Shown here piece by piece: positions 13,041 through 21,829 of a DNA stretch of 64,000 nt. The notes below the pieces were generated by a model. It did not search any database, was not told the DNA's origin, and saw nothing but the letters and a program-made list of their open reading frames with translations. The stretch's first letter is position 1, and every line of letters begins with the position of its first letter. The stretch is from Nocardioides euryhalodurans (GTDB taxonomy: Bacteria; Actinomycetota; Actinomycetes; Propionibacteriales; Nocardioidaceae), in the NCBI RefSeq assembly GCF_004564375.1, contig NZ_CP038267.1, positions 1,118,501 to 1,182,500 on the forward strand, written 5' to 3'. The position numbers and the translations under genes were made by a program.

Positions 13041-13847
13041 ATGACCAACACCAGGCCCGTGGAGAGCTGGTTCACCGACATGGACGGCGTCCTCGTCCAC
13101 GAGGAGACGCCGCTGCCGGGCGCTGCCGACTTCCTCGACACCCTCAAGAAGCACGACCGGCCGTTCCTCGTGCTCACCAACAACTCGATCTACACCCCCC
13201 GCGACCTGCGGGCCCGGCTGCTGCGGGCCTCGATCGACGTGCCGGAGTCGGCGATCTGGACCTCGGCGCTCGCCACCGCCCAGTTCCTCGACGACCAGCG
13301 CCCGGGCGGTTCGGCGTACGTCGTGGGTGAGGCCGGCCTCACGACCGCGCTCCACGAGATCGGCTACACGATGAGCGACCGGGACCCCGACTATGTCGTG
13401 CTCGGCGAGACCCGGACCTACTCGTTCGAGGCGATCACGCGGGCGATCCGGCTGATCGAGGGCGGCGCGCGCTTCATCGCGACCAACCCCGACCCGAGCG
13501 GACCCAGCCCCGACGGCACACTGCCGGCGACCGGGTCGGTGGCGGCGCTGATCTCGACGGCGACCGGGCGCACCCCCTACTACGTCGGGAAGCCCAACTC
13601 GCTGATGATGCGCTCGGCGCTCAACCGGCTCGAGGCGCACTCGGAGACCACGATGATGATCGGTGACCGGATGGACACCGACATCGTGTCGGGCCTCGAG
13701 GCCGGGCTGCGCACGATCCTCGTGCTCAGCGGGTCGACGCGTCCCGACCAGGTCGACAGCTTCCCCTACCAGGCCACCAAGGTGCTCGACTCGATCGAGG
13801 ACGTCATCCCGCTGGTCGCGGAGCTCGACCCCTCGAACGCCGGCTGA
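13041..13847 (+). CDS. HAD-IIA family sugar/nucleotide phosphatase (NagD-like)
   Basis: 268 residues. Motif [10 protein letters not shown] carries the nucleophile aspartates (with Met rather than Leu between them), motif II is VLTNNS, motif III is [10 protein letters not shown], and motif IV is [13 protein letters not shown]. The IIA cap between motifs II and III identifies the NagD/4-nitrophenylphosphatase class of small phosphatases. Substrate unknown. Cytosolic; the gene stands alone. Confidence 0.92.
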   Translation: MTNTRPVESWFTDMDGVLVHEETPLPGAADFLDTLKKHDRPFLVLTNNSIYTPRDLRARLLRASIDVPESAIWTSALATAQFLDDQRPGGSAYVVGEAGLTTALHEIGYTMSDRDPDYVVLGETRTYSFEAITRAIRLIEGGARFIATNPDPSGPSPDGTLPATGSVAALISTATGRTPYYVGKPNSLMMRSALNRLEAHSETTMMIGDRMDTDIVSGLEAGLRTILVLSGSTRPDQVDSFPYQATKVLDSIEDVIPLVAELDPSNAG

Positions 13848-13853
13848 GCCGGT

Positions 13854-14066
13854 TCAGACGTCGTCCGGGTCGTGCTCCTCGCGCGCCCGGCGCACGGAGT
13901 CGCGGATCGCGAACACCTCGGTCGCGAACCCACCGAGGGCGCCGGCCACGTCGCGCACCGCGCCGGTGACGATGCCCGTGACCTGGCCGACGGTGCCGGC
14001 CGCTGCCTCGACGGTGCTCTGGACGGCGTCCTTGCGGATCTCCGAGCGCGAGAGTCGGTCCTTCAT
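13854..14066 (-). CDS. Small hypothetical protein
   Basis: 70 residues, MKDRLSRSEIRKDAVQS onward: amphipathic helix, then a Gly/Ala/Val segment (AAAGTVGQVTGIVTGAVRDV) that could lie on or in the membrane, then a charged tail ending HDPDDV. No known domain recognised. ATG at 14066 preceded by GGAGGATGGCTCC, a good ribosome-binding site, supports a real gene. Convergent with the HAD phosphatase; upstream neighbour is the desaturase operon. Confidence 0.6.
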   Translation of the reverse strand: MKDRLSRSEIRKDAVQSTVEAAAGTVGQVTGIVTGAVRDVAGALGGFATEVFAIRDSVRRAREEHDPDDV

Positions 14067-14115
14067 GGAGCCATCCTCCCCGGATCGGGGAGCCGACGCA
14101 GCGGGCGTCTCGAAA

Positions 14116-15219
14116 TCACGCGGCCACGGCCTCGTCGCCGTCCTGCTCCGGCTGCCGGGACGCGGTCCCGCCGCCGGGCAGGGCGAGCCGGCAGATCTTC
14201 TTCGCGACGCTCAGCAGCTGGCCGCCCAGCCGACCGGTGTTGTAGGGCAGGTCGTGGCGCTCGCACAGGTCTCGGATCTCCGGCGCGATCTCCGGGTACC
14301 GCCGGGCGGGCAGGTCGGGGAACAGGTGGTGCTCGATCTGGTGCGACAGGTTGCCCGTCAGCACGTGGAAGAGCCGGCCGCCGGTGATGTTGGCCGAGCC
14401 CAGCAGCTGGCGGTAGTACCACTGCCCGCGCGACTCGTCCTCGCACTCCTCCTCGCTGAAGGTCGCGACACCGGCCGGGAAGTGGCCGCAGAAGATGATG
14501 TTGAACGCCCACACGTTGCGCACCAGGTTGGCCGTGGCGTTGCCGGCGAGGGTCAGCGGGAACAGCGGACCGGTCAGCGCCGGGAAGAGCAGGTAGTCCT
14601 TGAGCGCCTGCCGCTTCACCTTCCGCATGATCCCGGCGTGCAGCGCCCGGTTCTCCTCCATCCTGCGGGTCCCCTTCACGATGTTCTCGACCTCGAGGTC
14701 GTGCATCGCGACACCCCACTCGAAGAAGACCATCAGCAGGAACGCGTAGAGCGGGTTGCCGAGGTAGTAGGGGTGCCACGGCTGGTCCTCGTCCATCCGG
14801 AGGATGCCGTAGCCGATGTCGCGGTCCTTGCCGAGAATGTTGGTGTACGTGTGGTGGATGTAGTTGTGGGAGTACTTCCACTGCTCGCTGGGGCAGACGT
14901 TGTCCCACTCGTACATCCGGGAGCTCAGTCCGGGGTCGCCCATCCAGTCGTACTGGCCGTGCATGACGTTGTGGCCGATCTCCATGTTGTCGAGGATCTT
15001 GGAGAGCGACAGCGAGGCGACGGCCAGCGGCCACAGCGGCGGCAGGTAGAACATCGCGCGGCCGGCGACCTCGAGCTGGCGCTGCCGCTTCACGACCTTG
15101 CGGATGTACGTGGCGTCGGCCTCGCCCAGGTCGGCGACGATCCGCTGGCGGATGGCGTCGAGCTCCGCGCCGAAGGCCTCGAGCTGCTCGGGGGTCAGGG
15201 TGGTGGGGTTCGTCGTCAT
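14116..15219 (-). CDS. DesA3-like membrane acyl-CoA desaturase
   Basis: 367 residues. Histidine boxes HNVMHG (about 105), HNYIHHTY (about 130) and HQIEHHLFPDLPARR (about 290), with hydrophobic pairs between. Related to mycobacterial DesA3, a stearoyl-CoA delta-9 desaturase. The start at 15219 has AGGAGG upstream. It follows the ferredoxin-type reductase by 13 bp, so both are one transcript: the reductase supplies NADPH electrons to the di-iron site. The operon is controlled from the palindrome at 16330-16355. The substrate specificity is inferred from the family and regulator. Confidence 0.9.
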   Translation of the reverse strand: MTTNPTTLTPEQLEAFGAELDAIRQRIVADLGEADATYIRKVVKRQRQLEVAGRAMFYLPPLWPLAVASLSLSKILDNMEIGHNVMHGQYDWMGDPGLSSRMYEWDNVCPSEQWKYSHNYIHHTYTNILGKDRDIGYGILRMDEDQPWHPYYLGNPLYAFLLMVFFEWGVAMHDLEVENIVKGTRRMEENRALHAGIMRKVKRQALKDYLLFPALTGPLFPLTLAGNATANLVRNVWAFNIIFCGHFPAGVATFSEEECEDESRGQWYYRQLLGSANITGGRLFHVLTGNLSHQIEHHLFPDLPARRYPEIAPEIRDLCERHDLPYNTGRLGGQLLSVAKKICRLALPGGGTASRQPEQDGDEAVAA

Positions 15220-15232
15220 GGGTGATTCCCTC

Positions 15233-16321
15233 CTAGAGGTCGACGACGCAGTCGCCGACGGGGGCGGAGACACAGATCCGGATGTCCTCGTCGGGCAGCG
15301 AGGACGACTCGCCCGTGAGGACGTTGCGGACGGTCCCTTCGGTCTTGGTGGAGACGCACGAGAAGCAGATGCCCATCCGGCAGCCGAACTCCGGGCGGAG
15401 CCCGAGCGCCTCGGCCTGCTCCAGCAGCGGGGCACCGGTGTTGGCGGCCGCCGCGCCGGAGCGTGAGAACTCGACCTCGCCCTCCGCGTCGCCCGACGAG
15501 GTGCGCGGAGGCTTGAAGTACTCGAGCCGCAGCGTGGTGGAGCCGTCGTACGCCGCGCGGAGCGCGTCGACCATCGGCGCCGGCCCGCAGGCCCAGGTGG
15601 GCACCTCGCGGTAGCCGGGCACCAGCCGATCCAGCCACATCGGCGTGAGGGCCGGGTCGCCCTGCTCGGGGTGGAGCAGGTGCACGTCGACGCCGTAGCC
15701 GGAGCGACGGATGGTGTCGAGCTCCTCGGCGAAGATCTGGTGCTCGGGACTCCGGGCGTAGTGCACGAAGGTGACCCGGCCGCGGTGGGTGCGGCGCTGC
15801 AGGCTGCGCAGCATCGACATCACCGGCGTGATGCCGGAGCCGCCGGAGATCATCAGGACGTGCTCGGGCACCGCGTCGGGGAGCACGAAGCCGCCCTCCG
15901 CCTGGGACAGGTGCACCAGCTGGCCGGGTCGTGCCTCCTCGACGAGGAAGCGCGAGACGCTCCGGCCGGGCGGCAGGTCGTGGTTGGCCCGCAGCGTGAT
16001 CGTGAATCGGTCGCCGGGACGGGAGTCGGGGCTGGAGACGCTGAAGACCCGCGTGGTCCGCCGGGCGCCGTGGATCTCCACGCCGAGCTGCACGTGCTGG
16101 CCCGCCCGGTGGCCCTGCCAGGTGCTGGTGGGCTGGAGGGTGATCGTGGCGACCGGCGGGTGGCCGGGGACGTCGACCTCGCGGGTCACGCGGACGATCC
16201 GCGCACGGACCTCGTGGACCGCCCACATCGGGTTGACCTGCTCGAGGTAGCGGTCCACGCCCTGCGGCGAGGCGAGCGCCGCCACGGCGCGGGATCGGAG
16301 CAAGGTCTCGGCGAGTCCCAT
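15233..16321 (-). CDS. Ferredoxin-NAD(P)H reductase with C-terminal 2Fe-2S domain, desaturase partner
   Basis: 362 residues from the ATG at 16321, which has AAAGGAG just before it. Domains: FAD-binding barrel (about 35-140), NAD(P)-binding domain (MISGGSGITPVMSMLRSL, about 160; WACGPAPMVDAL, about 235), and a plant-type 2Fe-2S ferredoxin domain with FGCRMGICFSCVS near 310. The arrangement equals Rv3230c, the electron donor of DesA3 in M. tuberculosis. A longer in-frame reading to 16408 would run through the operator and is rejected. Confidence 0.92.
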   Translation of the reverse strand: MGLAETLLRSRAVAALASPQGVDRYLEQVNPMWAVHEVRARIVRVTREVDVPGHPPVATITLQPTSTWQGHRAGQHVQLGVEIHGARRTTRVFSVSSPDSRPGDRFTITLRANHDLPPGRSVSRFLVEEARPGQLVHLSQAEGGFVLPDAVPEHVLMISGGSGITPVMSMLRSLQRRTHRGRVTFVHYARSPEHQIFAEELDTIRRSGYGVDVHLLHPEQGDPALTPMWLDRLVPGYREVPTWACGPAPMVDALRAAYDGSTTLRLEYFKPPRTSSGDAEGEVEFSRSGAAAANTGAPLLEQAEALGLRPEFGCRMGICFSCVSTKTEGTVRNVLTGESSSLPDEDIRICVSAPVGDCVVDL

Positions 16322-16329
16322 GGCGCTCC

Positions 16330-16355
16330 TTTGAGTGAACGCATGTTCACTCAAA
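16330..16355. promoter_or_regulatory. Perfect palindromic operator (FabR/DesT-type)
   Basis: Arms TTTGAGTGAAC (16330-16340) and its exact complement GTTCACTCAAA (16345-16355) around the spacer GCAT. It ends 8 bp before the reductase start codon and overlaps the ribosome-binding region, 79 bp from the divergent TetR gene. The core AGTGAACG closely resembles what I remember of the Pseudomonas DesT operator, and the adjacent regulator is FabR/DesT-like, so it is the likely repressor site for the desaturase operon. Confidence 0.8.
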
Positions 16356-16433
16356 CTTTGACTCACCTGCTGATCGGACGTCAACCTCTCGGCACTGTGG
16401 TTGTGCACACATGTCCACCGTTAGCATGGGGAG

Positions 16434-17048
16434 GTGACCGCGACCCGGGGCGAGCGCAAGGAACGGACCCGCCGCGCCATCCTGGACGCGGCGCTCGAGC
16501 TCTCCGACGAGCAGACGATGGCCGCGCTCTCCCTCCGTCAGGTGGCGCGCCAGGTCGGGATCGTGCCGACCGCCTTCTACCGCCACTTCGCCTCCCTCGA
16601 CGACCTCGGGCTGGCCCTGGTCGAGGAGTCCTTCGTCTCGCTCCGCTCGATGATGCGGGAGGTACGCCGCGGCGACCCGGCCTTCGACAAGGTGATCGAC
16701 CGCTCCCTCGACGTGCTGGTCGAGCACGTCCACGCCCAGCGCGCCCACTTCGGGTTCATCGCCCGCGAGCGGGCGGCCGGCCCCCCGGTGGTCCGCGAGG
16801 AGATCCGCCACCAGATCGAGCTCTTCGAGCGCGAGCTCGCCACCGACCTCGCCCGGCTGCCCGGCACGGACGCCTGGTCCTCGGAGGACCTGCACGTCCT
16901 GGCCAACCTGATCGTCACCTCGGTGGTCTCCACCGCGGAGCAGATCATCAGTGCCCGGCCCGACGCCGAGGCGCGCATCGTGTCCCGGGCGCGCACCCAG
17001 CTGCGGATGGTGCTCATCGGCGCCCTCAACTGGCAGTCACGCGGCTGA
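16434..17048 (+). CDS. TetR-family fatty-acid regulator, FabR/DesT-like
   Basis: 204 residues. N-terminal TetR helix-turn-helix (about 8-55): RRAILDAALELS, then LSLRQVARQVGIVPTAFYRH, which closely tracks E. coli FabR in this stretch. The C-terminal ligand domain continues with the FabR-like LALVEESFVSLRSMMREVRRG. FabR/DesT repressors sense the unsaturated/saturated acyl-CoA balance and repress desaturase genes. GTG start at 16434. Divergent from the reductase-desaturase operon with a perfect palindrome between, so local control of acyl desaturation is strongly suggested. Confidence 0.88.
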   Translation: MTATRGERKERTRRAILDAALELSDEQTMAALSLRQVARQVGIVPTAFYRHFASLDDLGLALVEESFVSLRSMMREVRRGDPAFDKVIDRSLDVLVEHVHAQRAHFGFIARERAAGPPVVREEIRHQIELFERELATDLARLPGTDAWSSEDLHVLANLIVTSVVSTAEQIISARPDAEARIVSRARTQLRMVLIGALNWQSRG

Positions 17049-17068
17049 CCTCGCACTACGGTCACGCC

Positions 17069-17587
17069 ATGGGACTCGCCGCGGACCTCGACTACGACCA
17101 CCGCACCGGCAACCCGGTGCACCGTCTCGGTCGCTGGGTCGGGGGGACCCGCGCCGGCGGCTGGGTCTTCTCCCGCAGCCTGCGTCATCTCGACGACCTG
17201 GTCGGCCGCCTCAGCGACGGCCGCCACAGCGCGCCGGGGCTGCTCACCGGACTGGCGGTGCTCGACCTGACCACCACCGGCCGCAGGTCCGGCCAGCGCC
17301 GGACCAGCCACCTGATCGCCACGCCGTACGACGGCACGCTGGCGCTGCTCGGGACGAACTTCGGCCAGGAGGGCACGCCCGCGTGGGCGCTCAACCTGGA
17401 GGCCGAGCCGCGGGCGACGGTGAGCTACCGCGGCACCACCCGCGAGGTGGTCGCCCGACCGGCCACCGCGGCCGAGGCCGAGGAGATCTTCGACCTCGCA
17501 GCCCGGTTCTACGTCGGCTACCGCCACTACCGGCAGCGGATCGGCGACCGTCGCCGGATCCGGGTCTTCGTGCTGGACCCGGTCTAG
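17069..17587 (+). CDS. F420-type deazaflavin nitroreductase family protein (DUF385)
   Basis: 172 residues with the family core [18 protein letters not shown] and GTPAWALNLEAEPRATV; paralogue of 12497-12967. The ATG lies 6 bp after TACGGT (17057-17062) with no ribosome-binding site, so a leaderless mRNA is likely. The stop overlaps the SDR stop on the other strand by 3-4 bp. It presumably uses F420H2; the acceptor is unknown. Confidence 0.85.
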   Translation: MGLAADLDYDHRTGNPVHRLGRWVGGTRAGGWVFSRSLRHLDDLVGRLSDGRHSAPGLLTGLAVLDLTTTGRRSGQRRTSHLIATPYDGTLALLGTNFGQEGTPAWALNLEAEPRATVSYRGTTREVVARPATAAEAEEIFDLAARFYVGYRHYRQRIGDRRRIRVFVLDPV

Positions 17588-18270
17588 CCTGCGGGGCGCA
17601 GCAGCAGCTCGGGAATCGTGGAGTCGCGCGGCAGGTCGAGCACGTGGCGGATCGCGTCGGCGACCGTGGCGGGGTCGCTCCAGTCCGCGGGGTCGTACTC
17701 CTTACCCTCGGTCGCATGGACCTTCTCCTGCATCGGCGTGGCCACCCGGCCCGGGTGCACCCCGGTGACCCGGACGCCGTGCTCCTGCTCCTCGAGCCGC
17801 AGGGCGTCGGCGAGCGCACGCAGGCCGAACTTCGACGCCGCGTAGCCCGCCCACGTCGGGTTGGCCCGGATGCCGGAGCCGGAGTTCACGAAGACCACCG
17901 TGCCGCGAGCCGCCCGCAGCGCCGGCAGCAACGCCCTGGTCAGCAGCATCGGCGCGGTGAGGTTGACGTCGAGCTGCTCCTGCCAGGCCGCCAGCCGGGT
18001 CTCGCCGACCGGGGCCAGGTCGACCACCCCGGCCGCGTGGGTGAGCGAGTCGACCCGCTCCGGCAGGTCGGCCGCGGCCAGGGTCCGCTCGAGCGCCGTC
18101 GAGTCGGCCAGGTCGGCGACCAGGGTGCGCGCCCCGGCGTACTCCCCCGCCAGCTCGGCGGCGCGGTCATCGCTGCGGGCGAGGAGCACCAGGTCGTCCC
18201 CCCGCTCGTGCAGCAACCGCGTGAGGGCGGCACCGATCCCCGAGCCGGCGCCCGTGACGAGGTGGGTCAT
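17584..18270 (-). CDS. Short-chain dehydrogenase/reductase
   Basis: 228 residues, classical SDR: cofactor motif TGAGSGIG (residues 6-13), an N-A-A-G-type THAAGVV, catalytic Ser in FVNSGSGI and YAASK (Tyr-x3-Lys) near 155. The D at the end of beta-3 (VADLAD) and Arg32 suggest NADP preference. The start overlaps the upstream quinone oxidoreductase stop as ATGA. Substrate unknown. Confidence 0.88.
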   Translation of the reverse strand: MTHLVTGAGSGIGAALTRLLHERGDDLVLLARSDDRAAELAGEYAGARTLVADLADSTALERTLAAADLPERVDSLTHAAGVVDLAPVGETRLAAWQEQLDVNLTAPMLLTRALLPALRAARGTVVFVNSGSGIRANPTWAGYAASKFGLRALADALRLEEQEHGVRVTGVHPGRVATPMQEKVHATEGKEYDPADWSDPATVADAIRHVLDLPRDSTIPELLLRPAG

Positions 18271-19235
18271 CGGGTGAACACGACCTTGCCGAAGAGCTCA
18301 CCACCGGCCATGGCGGCAAAGCCCTCGCGGGCGTCCTCCATCGGCAGGATGCGGTCGATCAGCGGCCGGGCGCCGGTCGCGTCGAGCATCGTCACCAGCG
18401 ACGCGAGCTCGCCGCGGGTGCCCATCGTGGAGCCGATGACCTGCAGCTGGAGGAAGAAGATGCGCGTGAGGCCGGCGTCGTCCACCTGCGGGCCGGACGT
18501 GGTGCCGGAGATGACGATCTTGCCCCCCACCCGCAGCGACCTGATCGAGTGGGACCAGGTGGCCCGGCCGACGGTCTCCATGACCGCGTCGACCTTGACC
18601 GGCAGCCGCGCCCCGGACTCGAAGACCTCGTGGGCGCCGATCTCGAGCGCCCGCTTGCGCTTGAGCTCGTCGCGGCTGGTGGCCAGCACCCGCAGGCCGC
18701 CGGCGCGGGCGAGCGTGATCAGCGCGGTGGCGACCCCGCCACCGGCGCCCTGGACGAGCACCGTGTCGCCGGCCTTGAGACCACCCTGCACGAAGAGCAT
18801 CCGGTAGGCCGTCAGCCAGGCGGTCGGCAGGCAGGCCGCCTCCTCGAACGACAGCGAGGCGGGCTTGGGGACGACGTTGCCGCGGGGGACGACGACCTTG
18901 TCGGCGAAGGTGCCCTGGTAGCGCTCGGAGAGCAAGGACCGCTTGGGGTCCATGGTCTCGTCGCCGCTCCAGGCGGGGTCGCTGATGACGGCGTGGACGA
19001 CCACCTCGTTGCCGTCCTCGTCGAGGCCTGCCGCGTCGCAGCCGAGGATCATCGGCAGCGACTCCTCCTTCAGTCCGACGCCCTTGAGCGACCAGACGTC
19101 GTGGTGGTTCAGCGAGGCGGCCTTCACGGTCACCGTGGTCCAGCCGTCCGGGACCTGCGGGTCGGGGCGTTCCCCGACCACCAGGCCCTGCAGCGGGTCG
19201 TCGGTGGAGAAGCTGTCGGCGTAGACGGCGAACAT
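18267..19235 (-). CDS. Zinc-independent quinone oxidoreductase/enoyl reductase (MDR family)
   Basis: 322 residues. GroES-like N-terminal domain (SLNHHDVWSLKGVG; ILGCDAAG) and NADPH Rossmann domain with VQGAGGGVATALITLARAGG. The structural and catalytic zinc cysteine clusters of alcohol dehydrogenases are absent, as in quinone reductase-type members. ATG at 19235 is 7 bp after TAGCGT (minus strand, 19248-19243), supporting a leaderless start and rejecting the longer in-frame reading from 19379. Forms an operon with the SDR. Confidence 0.88.
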   Translation of the reverse strand: MFAVYADSFSTDDPLQGLVVGERPDPQVPDGWTTVTVKAASLNHHDVWSLKGVGLKEESLPMILGCDAAGLDEDGNEVVVHAVISDPAWSGDETMDPKRSLLSERYQGTFADKVVVPRGNVVPKPASLSFEEAACLPTAWLTAYRMLFVQGGLKAGDTVLVQGAGGGVATALITLARAGGLRVLATSRDELKRKRALEIGAHEVFESGARLPVKVDAVMETVGRATWSHSIRSLRVGGKIVISGTTSGPQVDDAGLTRIFFLQLQVIGSTMGTRGELASLVTMLDATGARPLIDRILPMEDAREGFAAMAGGELFGKVVFTR

Positions 19236-19280
19236 GCGGGCCACGCTAGCGAACGGCGACCACCCCGCCCGTCCGGGTCG

Positions 19281-19318
19281 CCCCTTCTGCCCGGCTCCCC
19301 CCGGTCGGGCAGAAGGGG
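19281..19318. terminator. Perfect 13-bp hairpin, terminator-like
   Basis: CCCCTTCTGCCCG (19281-19293) and its exact complement (19306-19318) with a 12-nt loop, about 90 bp beyond the LuxR stop and 45 bp before the oxidoreductase start (both leftward). No U-tract follows, as is usual for actinobacterial hairpins. Confidence 0.5.
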
Positions 19319-19403
19319 TCGTCAGGCCGGCGGCCCCGGCCGCCCGGTCGCCCCGCGACGACAGACCCTGCCCCGTCATCCTCGGGTGCCGGTCAGCGGC
19401 TCG

Positions 19404-20150
19404 CTAGGTGGCGCTTCGGCCACCTTGACGCCACCACGAGGCGAGGGCAGCGCGACTGCGCACCCCTGCGACCTCGAACAGGTCACCGAGGTGCTTGCGG
19501 ACCGTCCGTGGGGAGATCCCGAGCCGTCGGGCGGCCTGCTCGTTGGTCAGGCCCTGGGCGACGAGGGCGGCGACCTCGCGCTGCCGGGCGGTCAGCGACG
19601 GGCCGGCGGCCGCCCCGGACCACCGCCGCAGCACGTCGACCGACTCACGGAGGGCGAACCCGGCGTCCACCACCCGACGTACGTGCTCGAGCGCCTCGAG
19701 CTCGCGGTCCTCGAAGTCCCGGTCCTCACGCCACAGCGAGAGCAGCCTGAGGTCGACGGTCCGGCACGGGAAGAGCAGCGCCGCCTGGAAGCGGTGCCCG
19801 CGCGGCTGGAGGCAGACCTCGTAGACCTCGCTCCGCTCCAGGTCGGAGAGGTCGACCACGTCGGTGAGCCGCGAGCTGCCGGGCGGCGCCGTGGTGAGCC
19901 ACCGGGCGTACGGGTGGGTCGGCAGCAGCCGCCGCCAGCGGTCCTCCTCGACCGAGGACAGTGGCGGGGCGCCGTGCGTCTCGACCAGCGCCTCCTGGGC
20001 CCGGCCGCCGATGTCCAGCTCGCTGAAGGTGATGGTGTCGGCCCCCACGAAGCGGTCGAGCACGGCGAGCAGGTCGGGCACGACAGGAGCGCCCTCGGCG
20101 ATCCCGTGGGCGAGGTCGGTCGTACGGCGGGTGAGGACGTGCCGGTCCAC
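19404..20150 (-). CDS. LuxR-family transcriptional regulator
   Basis: 248 residues. The C-terminal GerE/LuxR helix-turn-helix (about 185-240) reads SLTARQREVAALVAQGLTNE, then RRLGISPRTVRKHLGDLF. The N-terminal 180 residues resemble a degenerate GAF-like sensor (FVGADTITFSELDIGG; ALLFPCRTVDLRLLSLWR) without a phospho-acceptor receiver domain. GTG start at 20150, 6 bp after CACAGT. Target genes unknown; the downstream oxidoreductase-SDR operon is a candidate. Confidence 0.85.
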   Translation of the reverse strand: MDRHVLTRRTTDLAHGIAEGAPVVPDLLAVLDRFVGADTITFSELDIGGRAQEALVETHGAPPLSSVEEDRWRRLLPTHPYARWLTTAPPGSSRLTDVVDLSDLERSEVYEVCLQPRGHRFQAALLFPCRTVDLRLLSLWREDRDFEDRELEALEHVRRVVDAGFALRESVDVLRRWSGAAAGPSLTARQREVAALVAQGLTNEQAARRLGISPRTVRKHLGDLFEVAGVRSRAALASWWRQGGRSAT

Positions 20151-20203
20151 CGGGCCACTGTGGCACCGGATCGACGTCCGCGTGACGGATTTCGCGGCGC
20201 GCG

Positions 20204-21385
20204 TCAGGCGCGGGCGACCCCGTCGGCGCGTGCCGCCGCCGCGACCGCCCCGGCCACGGCCGGACCGACCCGCTCGTCGAACGGCGAGGGGATGACGAGG
20301 TCCTCGCGCAGGTCCCCGCCCACCAGCGCGGCCAGGGCCTCCGCGGCCGCGAGCTTCATGCCCTCGGTGATCGCGGTGGCGTGGACGTCGAACGCACCTC
20401 GGAAGATCCCGGGGAAGGCGAGCACGTTGTTGATCTGGTTCGGGAAGTCCGACCGTCCGGTCGCCACCACCCGGGCGTGACGGTGGGCCACCTCCGGGTG
20501 GACCTCGGGGTGGGGGTTGGCGAGGCCGAACACGATGGCGTCGTCGGCCATCGAGGCGACGATCTCCTCGGGGACCGTCCCGCCGCTGACGCCGATGTAG
20601 ACGTCGGCGCCGGACATCACGTCGGCGAGCGTCCCGGTGCGGCCGGTGTGGTCGGCGGTGTCGCGGGCGAGCGCCTGCTTGACCGGCGTGAGGTCGGACC
20701 GGCCGGAGTGGAGCACGCCCCGCCGGTCGAGGACGGCGAGGTCGGTGACCCCCGCCTCGAGCAGGATCCGCGTCACGGCCACGCCGGCAGCACCAGCGCC
20801 CGAGACGACCACCCGCGTCGAGCCCGCCTCGCGGCCGGTCAGCCGCAGCGCGTTGGTGAGGGCGGCCAGGGCGACCACGGCCGTGCCGTGCTGGTCGTCG
20901 TGGAAGACAGGGATGTCGAGCCGCTCCTTGAGGCGGTCCTCGATCTCGAAGCAGCGCGGGGCCGAGATGTCCTCGAGGTTGATGCCGCCGAAGCTCGGGG
21001 CCAGCCGGACGACCGTCTCGATGATCTCCTCGGTGTCGGTCGTGTCGAGACAGAGCGGGATGGCGTCGACGCCGCCGAACTGCTTGAAGAGCACCGACTT
21101 GCCCTCCATCACCGGCATCGCGGCCGACGGGCCGATGTCGCCGAGACCGAGCACCGCGGTGCCGTCGGTGACGATCGCCACGGTGTTGGGCACCCAGGTG
21201 TAGTGACGGCTCATGGCCGGGTCCTCGGCGATCGCCTCGCAGACACGGGCGACGCCGGGGGTGTAGGCGAGCGACAGGTCTTCAGGGCCGGTGAGCGCCA
21301 CCGTCGACCGGGTCTCCATCTTGCCGCCTACGTGCAGGTCGAAGACGGGGTCGCCTGCCTGCGGGTGCGGAAGAGAGTCAGCCAT
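20204..21385 (-). CDS. NAD(P)-dependent malic enzyme
   Basis: Oxidative decarboxylation of malate to pyruvate, giving NAD(P)H. 393 residues, the short single-domain bacterial type (no phosphotransacetylase tail). LSLAYTPGVARVCEAI and the metal-binding INLEDISAPRCFEIE are visible, with VVVSGAGAAGVAVTRILLEAG as the Rossmann motif and FGLANPHPEVHPE in the C-terminal domain. ATG at 21385. Stands alone; its product pyruvate feeds the same pool as the 2-oxoacid oxidoreductase at 54 kb. Confidence 0.93.
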   Translation of the reverse strand: MADSLPHPQAGDPVFDLHVGGKMETRSTVALTGPEDLSLAYTPGVARVCEAIAEDPAMSRHYTWVPNTVAIVTDGTAVLGLGDIGPSAAMPVMEGKSVLFKQFGGVDAIPLCLDTTDTEEIIETVVRLAPSFGGINLEDISAPRCFEIEDRLKERLDIPVFHDDQHGTAVVALAALTNALRLTGREAGSTRVVVSGAGAAGVAVTRILLEAGVTDLAVLDRRGVLHSGRSDLTPVKQALARDTADHTGRTGTLADVMSGADVYIGVSGGTVPEEIVASMADDAIVFGLANPHPEVHPEVAHRHARVVATGRSDFPNQINNVLAFPGIFRGAFDVHATAITEGMKLAAAEALAALVGGDLREDLVIPSPFDERVGPAVAGAVAAAARADGVARA

Positions 21386-21429
21386 GGCGATCGATGATGG
21401 CACAGGGACCGCCCACCGGCTCCCCGGTC

Positions 21430-21774
21430 TCAACGTGACGAGCCCCACCGCGGCCGCGGCCACACCCGGCCGAGCACCACCGCGAGCACGTCGGGCTCGG
21501 CCACCGGCCCGCGGTGGCGTGAGTCGACGCCGGCCGGGTTGTCGCCGAGCAGCCACCAGCCTGGGTCGCCGGTACGGGTCGCCGCCGGCCGGTCGGCCCG
21601 CTTGACGGCGAGGGTGCCGTCGGCGAAGCGGGCGAGCACCACGCGTCCGGGTCGCACGCGACCGCCGTACCGCACGAGGAGGCGGTCGCCGGGCCGCAGC
21701 GCCGGACGCATGGAGTCGCCGCGGACGACGGCCCACCCGAGCGGGATCCGGGTCACCTTCTGGGGTGAAGACAC
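21430..21774 (-). CDS. sodX: Nickel superoxide dismutase maturation protease, S26 type
   Basis: Signal-peptidase-like serine protease expected to remove the NiSOD propeptide so that His1 can ligate nickel. 114 residues from the GTG at 21774. Catalytic Ser21 in VVRGDSMRPAL and general-base Lys58 in TLAVKRADRP, then WLLGDNPAGVDSRHRGPV, are the S26 boxes. No membrane anchor is seen, which separates it from housekeeping LepB. Divergent from sodN, 55 bp apart. An ATG at 21855 also reads in frame but would overlap sodN, so I prefer 21774. Confidence 0.85.
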   Translation of the reverse strand: MSSPQKVTRIPLGWAVVRGDSMRPALRPGDRLLVRYGGRVRPGRVVLARFADGTLAVKRADRPAATRTGDPGWWLLGDNPAGVDSRHRGPVAEPDVLAVVLGRVWPRPRWGSSR

Positions 21775-21829
21775 GCGGAGTAGTGTCGCAGTCGACGACC
21801 GATCCCGAGAGAAGAGGACAGGACCAAGG

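Noticed and set aside
17611..17637. GGAAT followed 18 bp later by GTC, similar to a SigR promoter
   Set aside because: The -10 element is GTC rather than GTT, and it lies inside the SDR coding region on the antisense strand.
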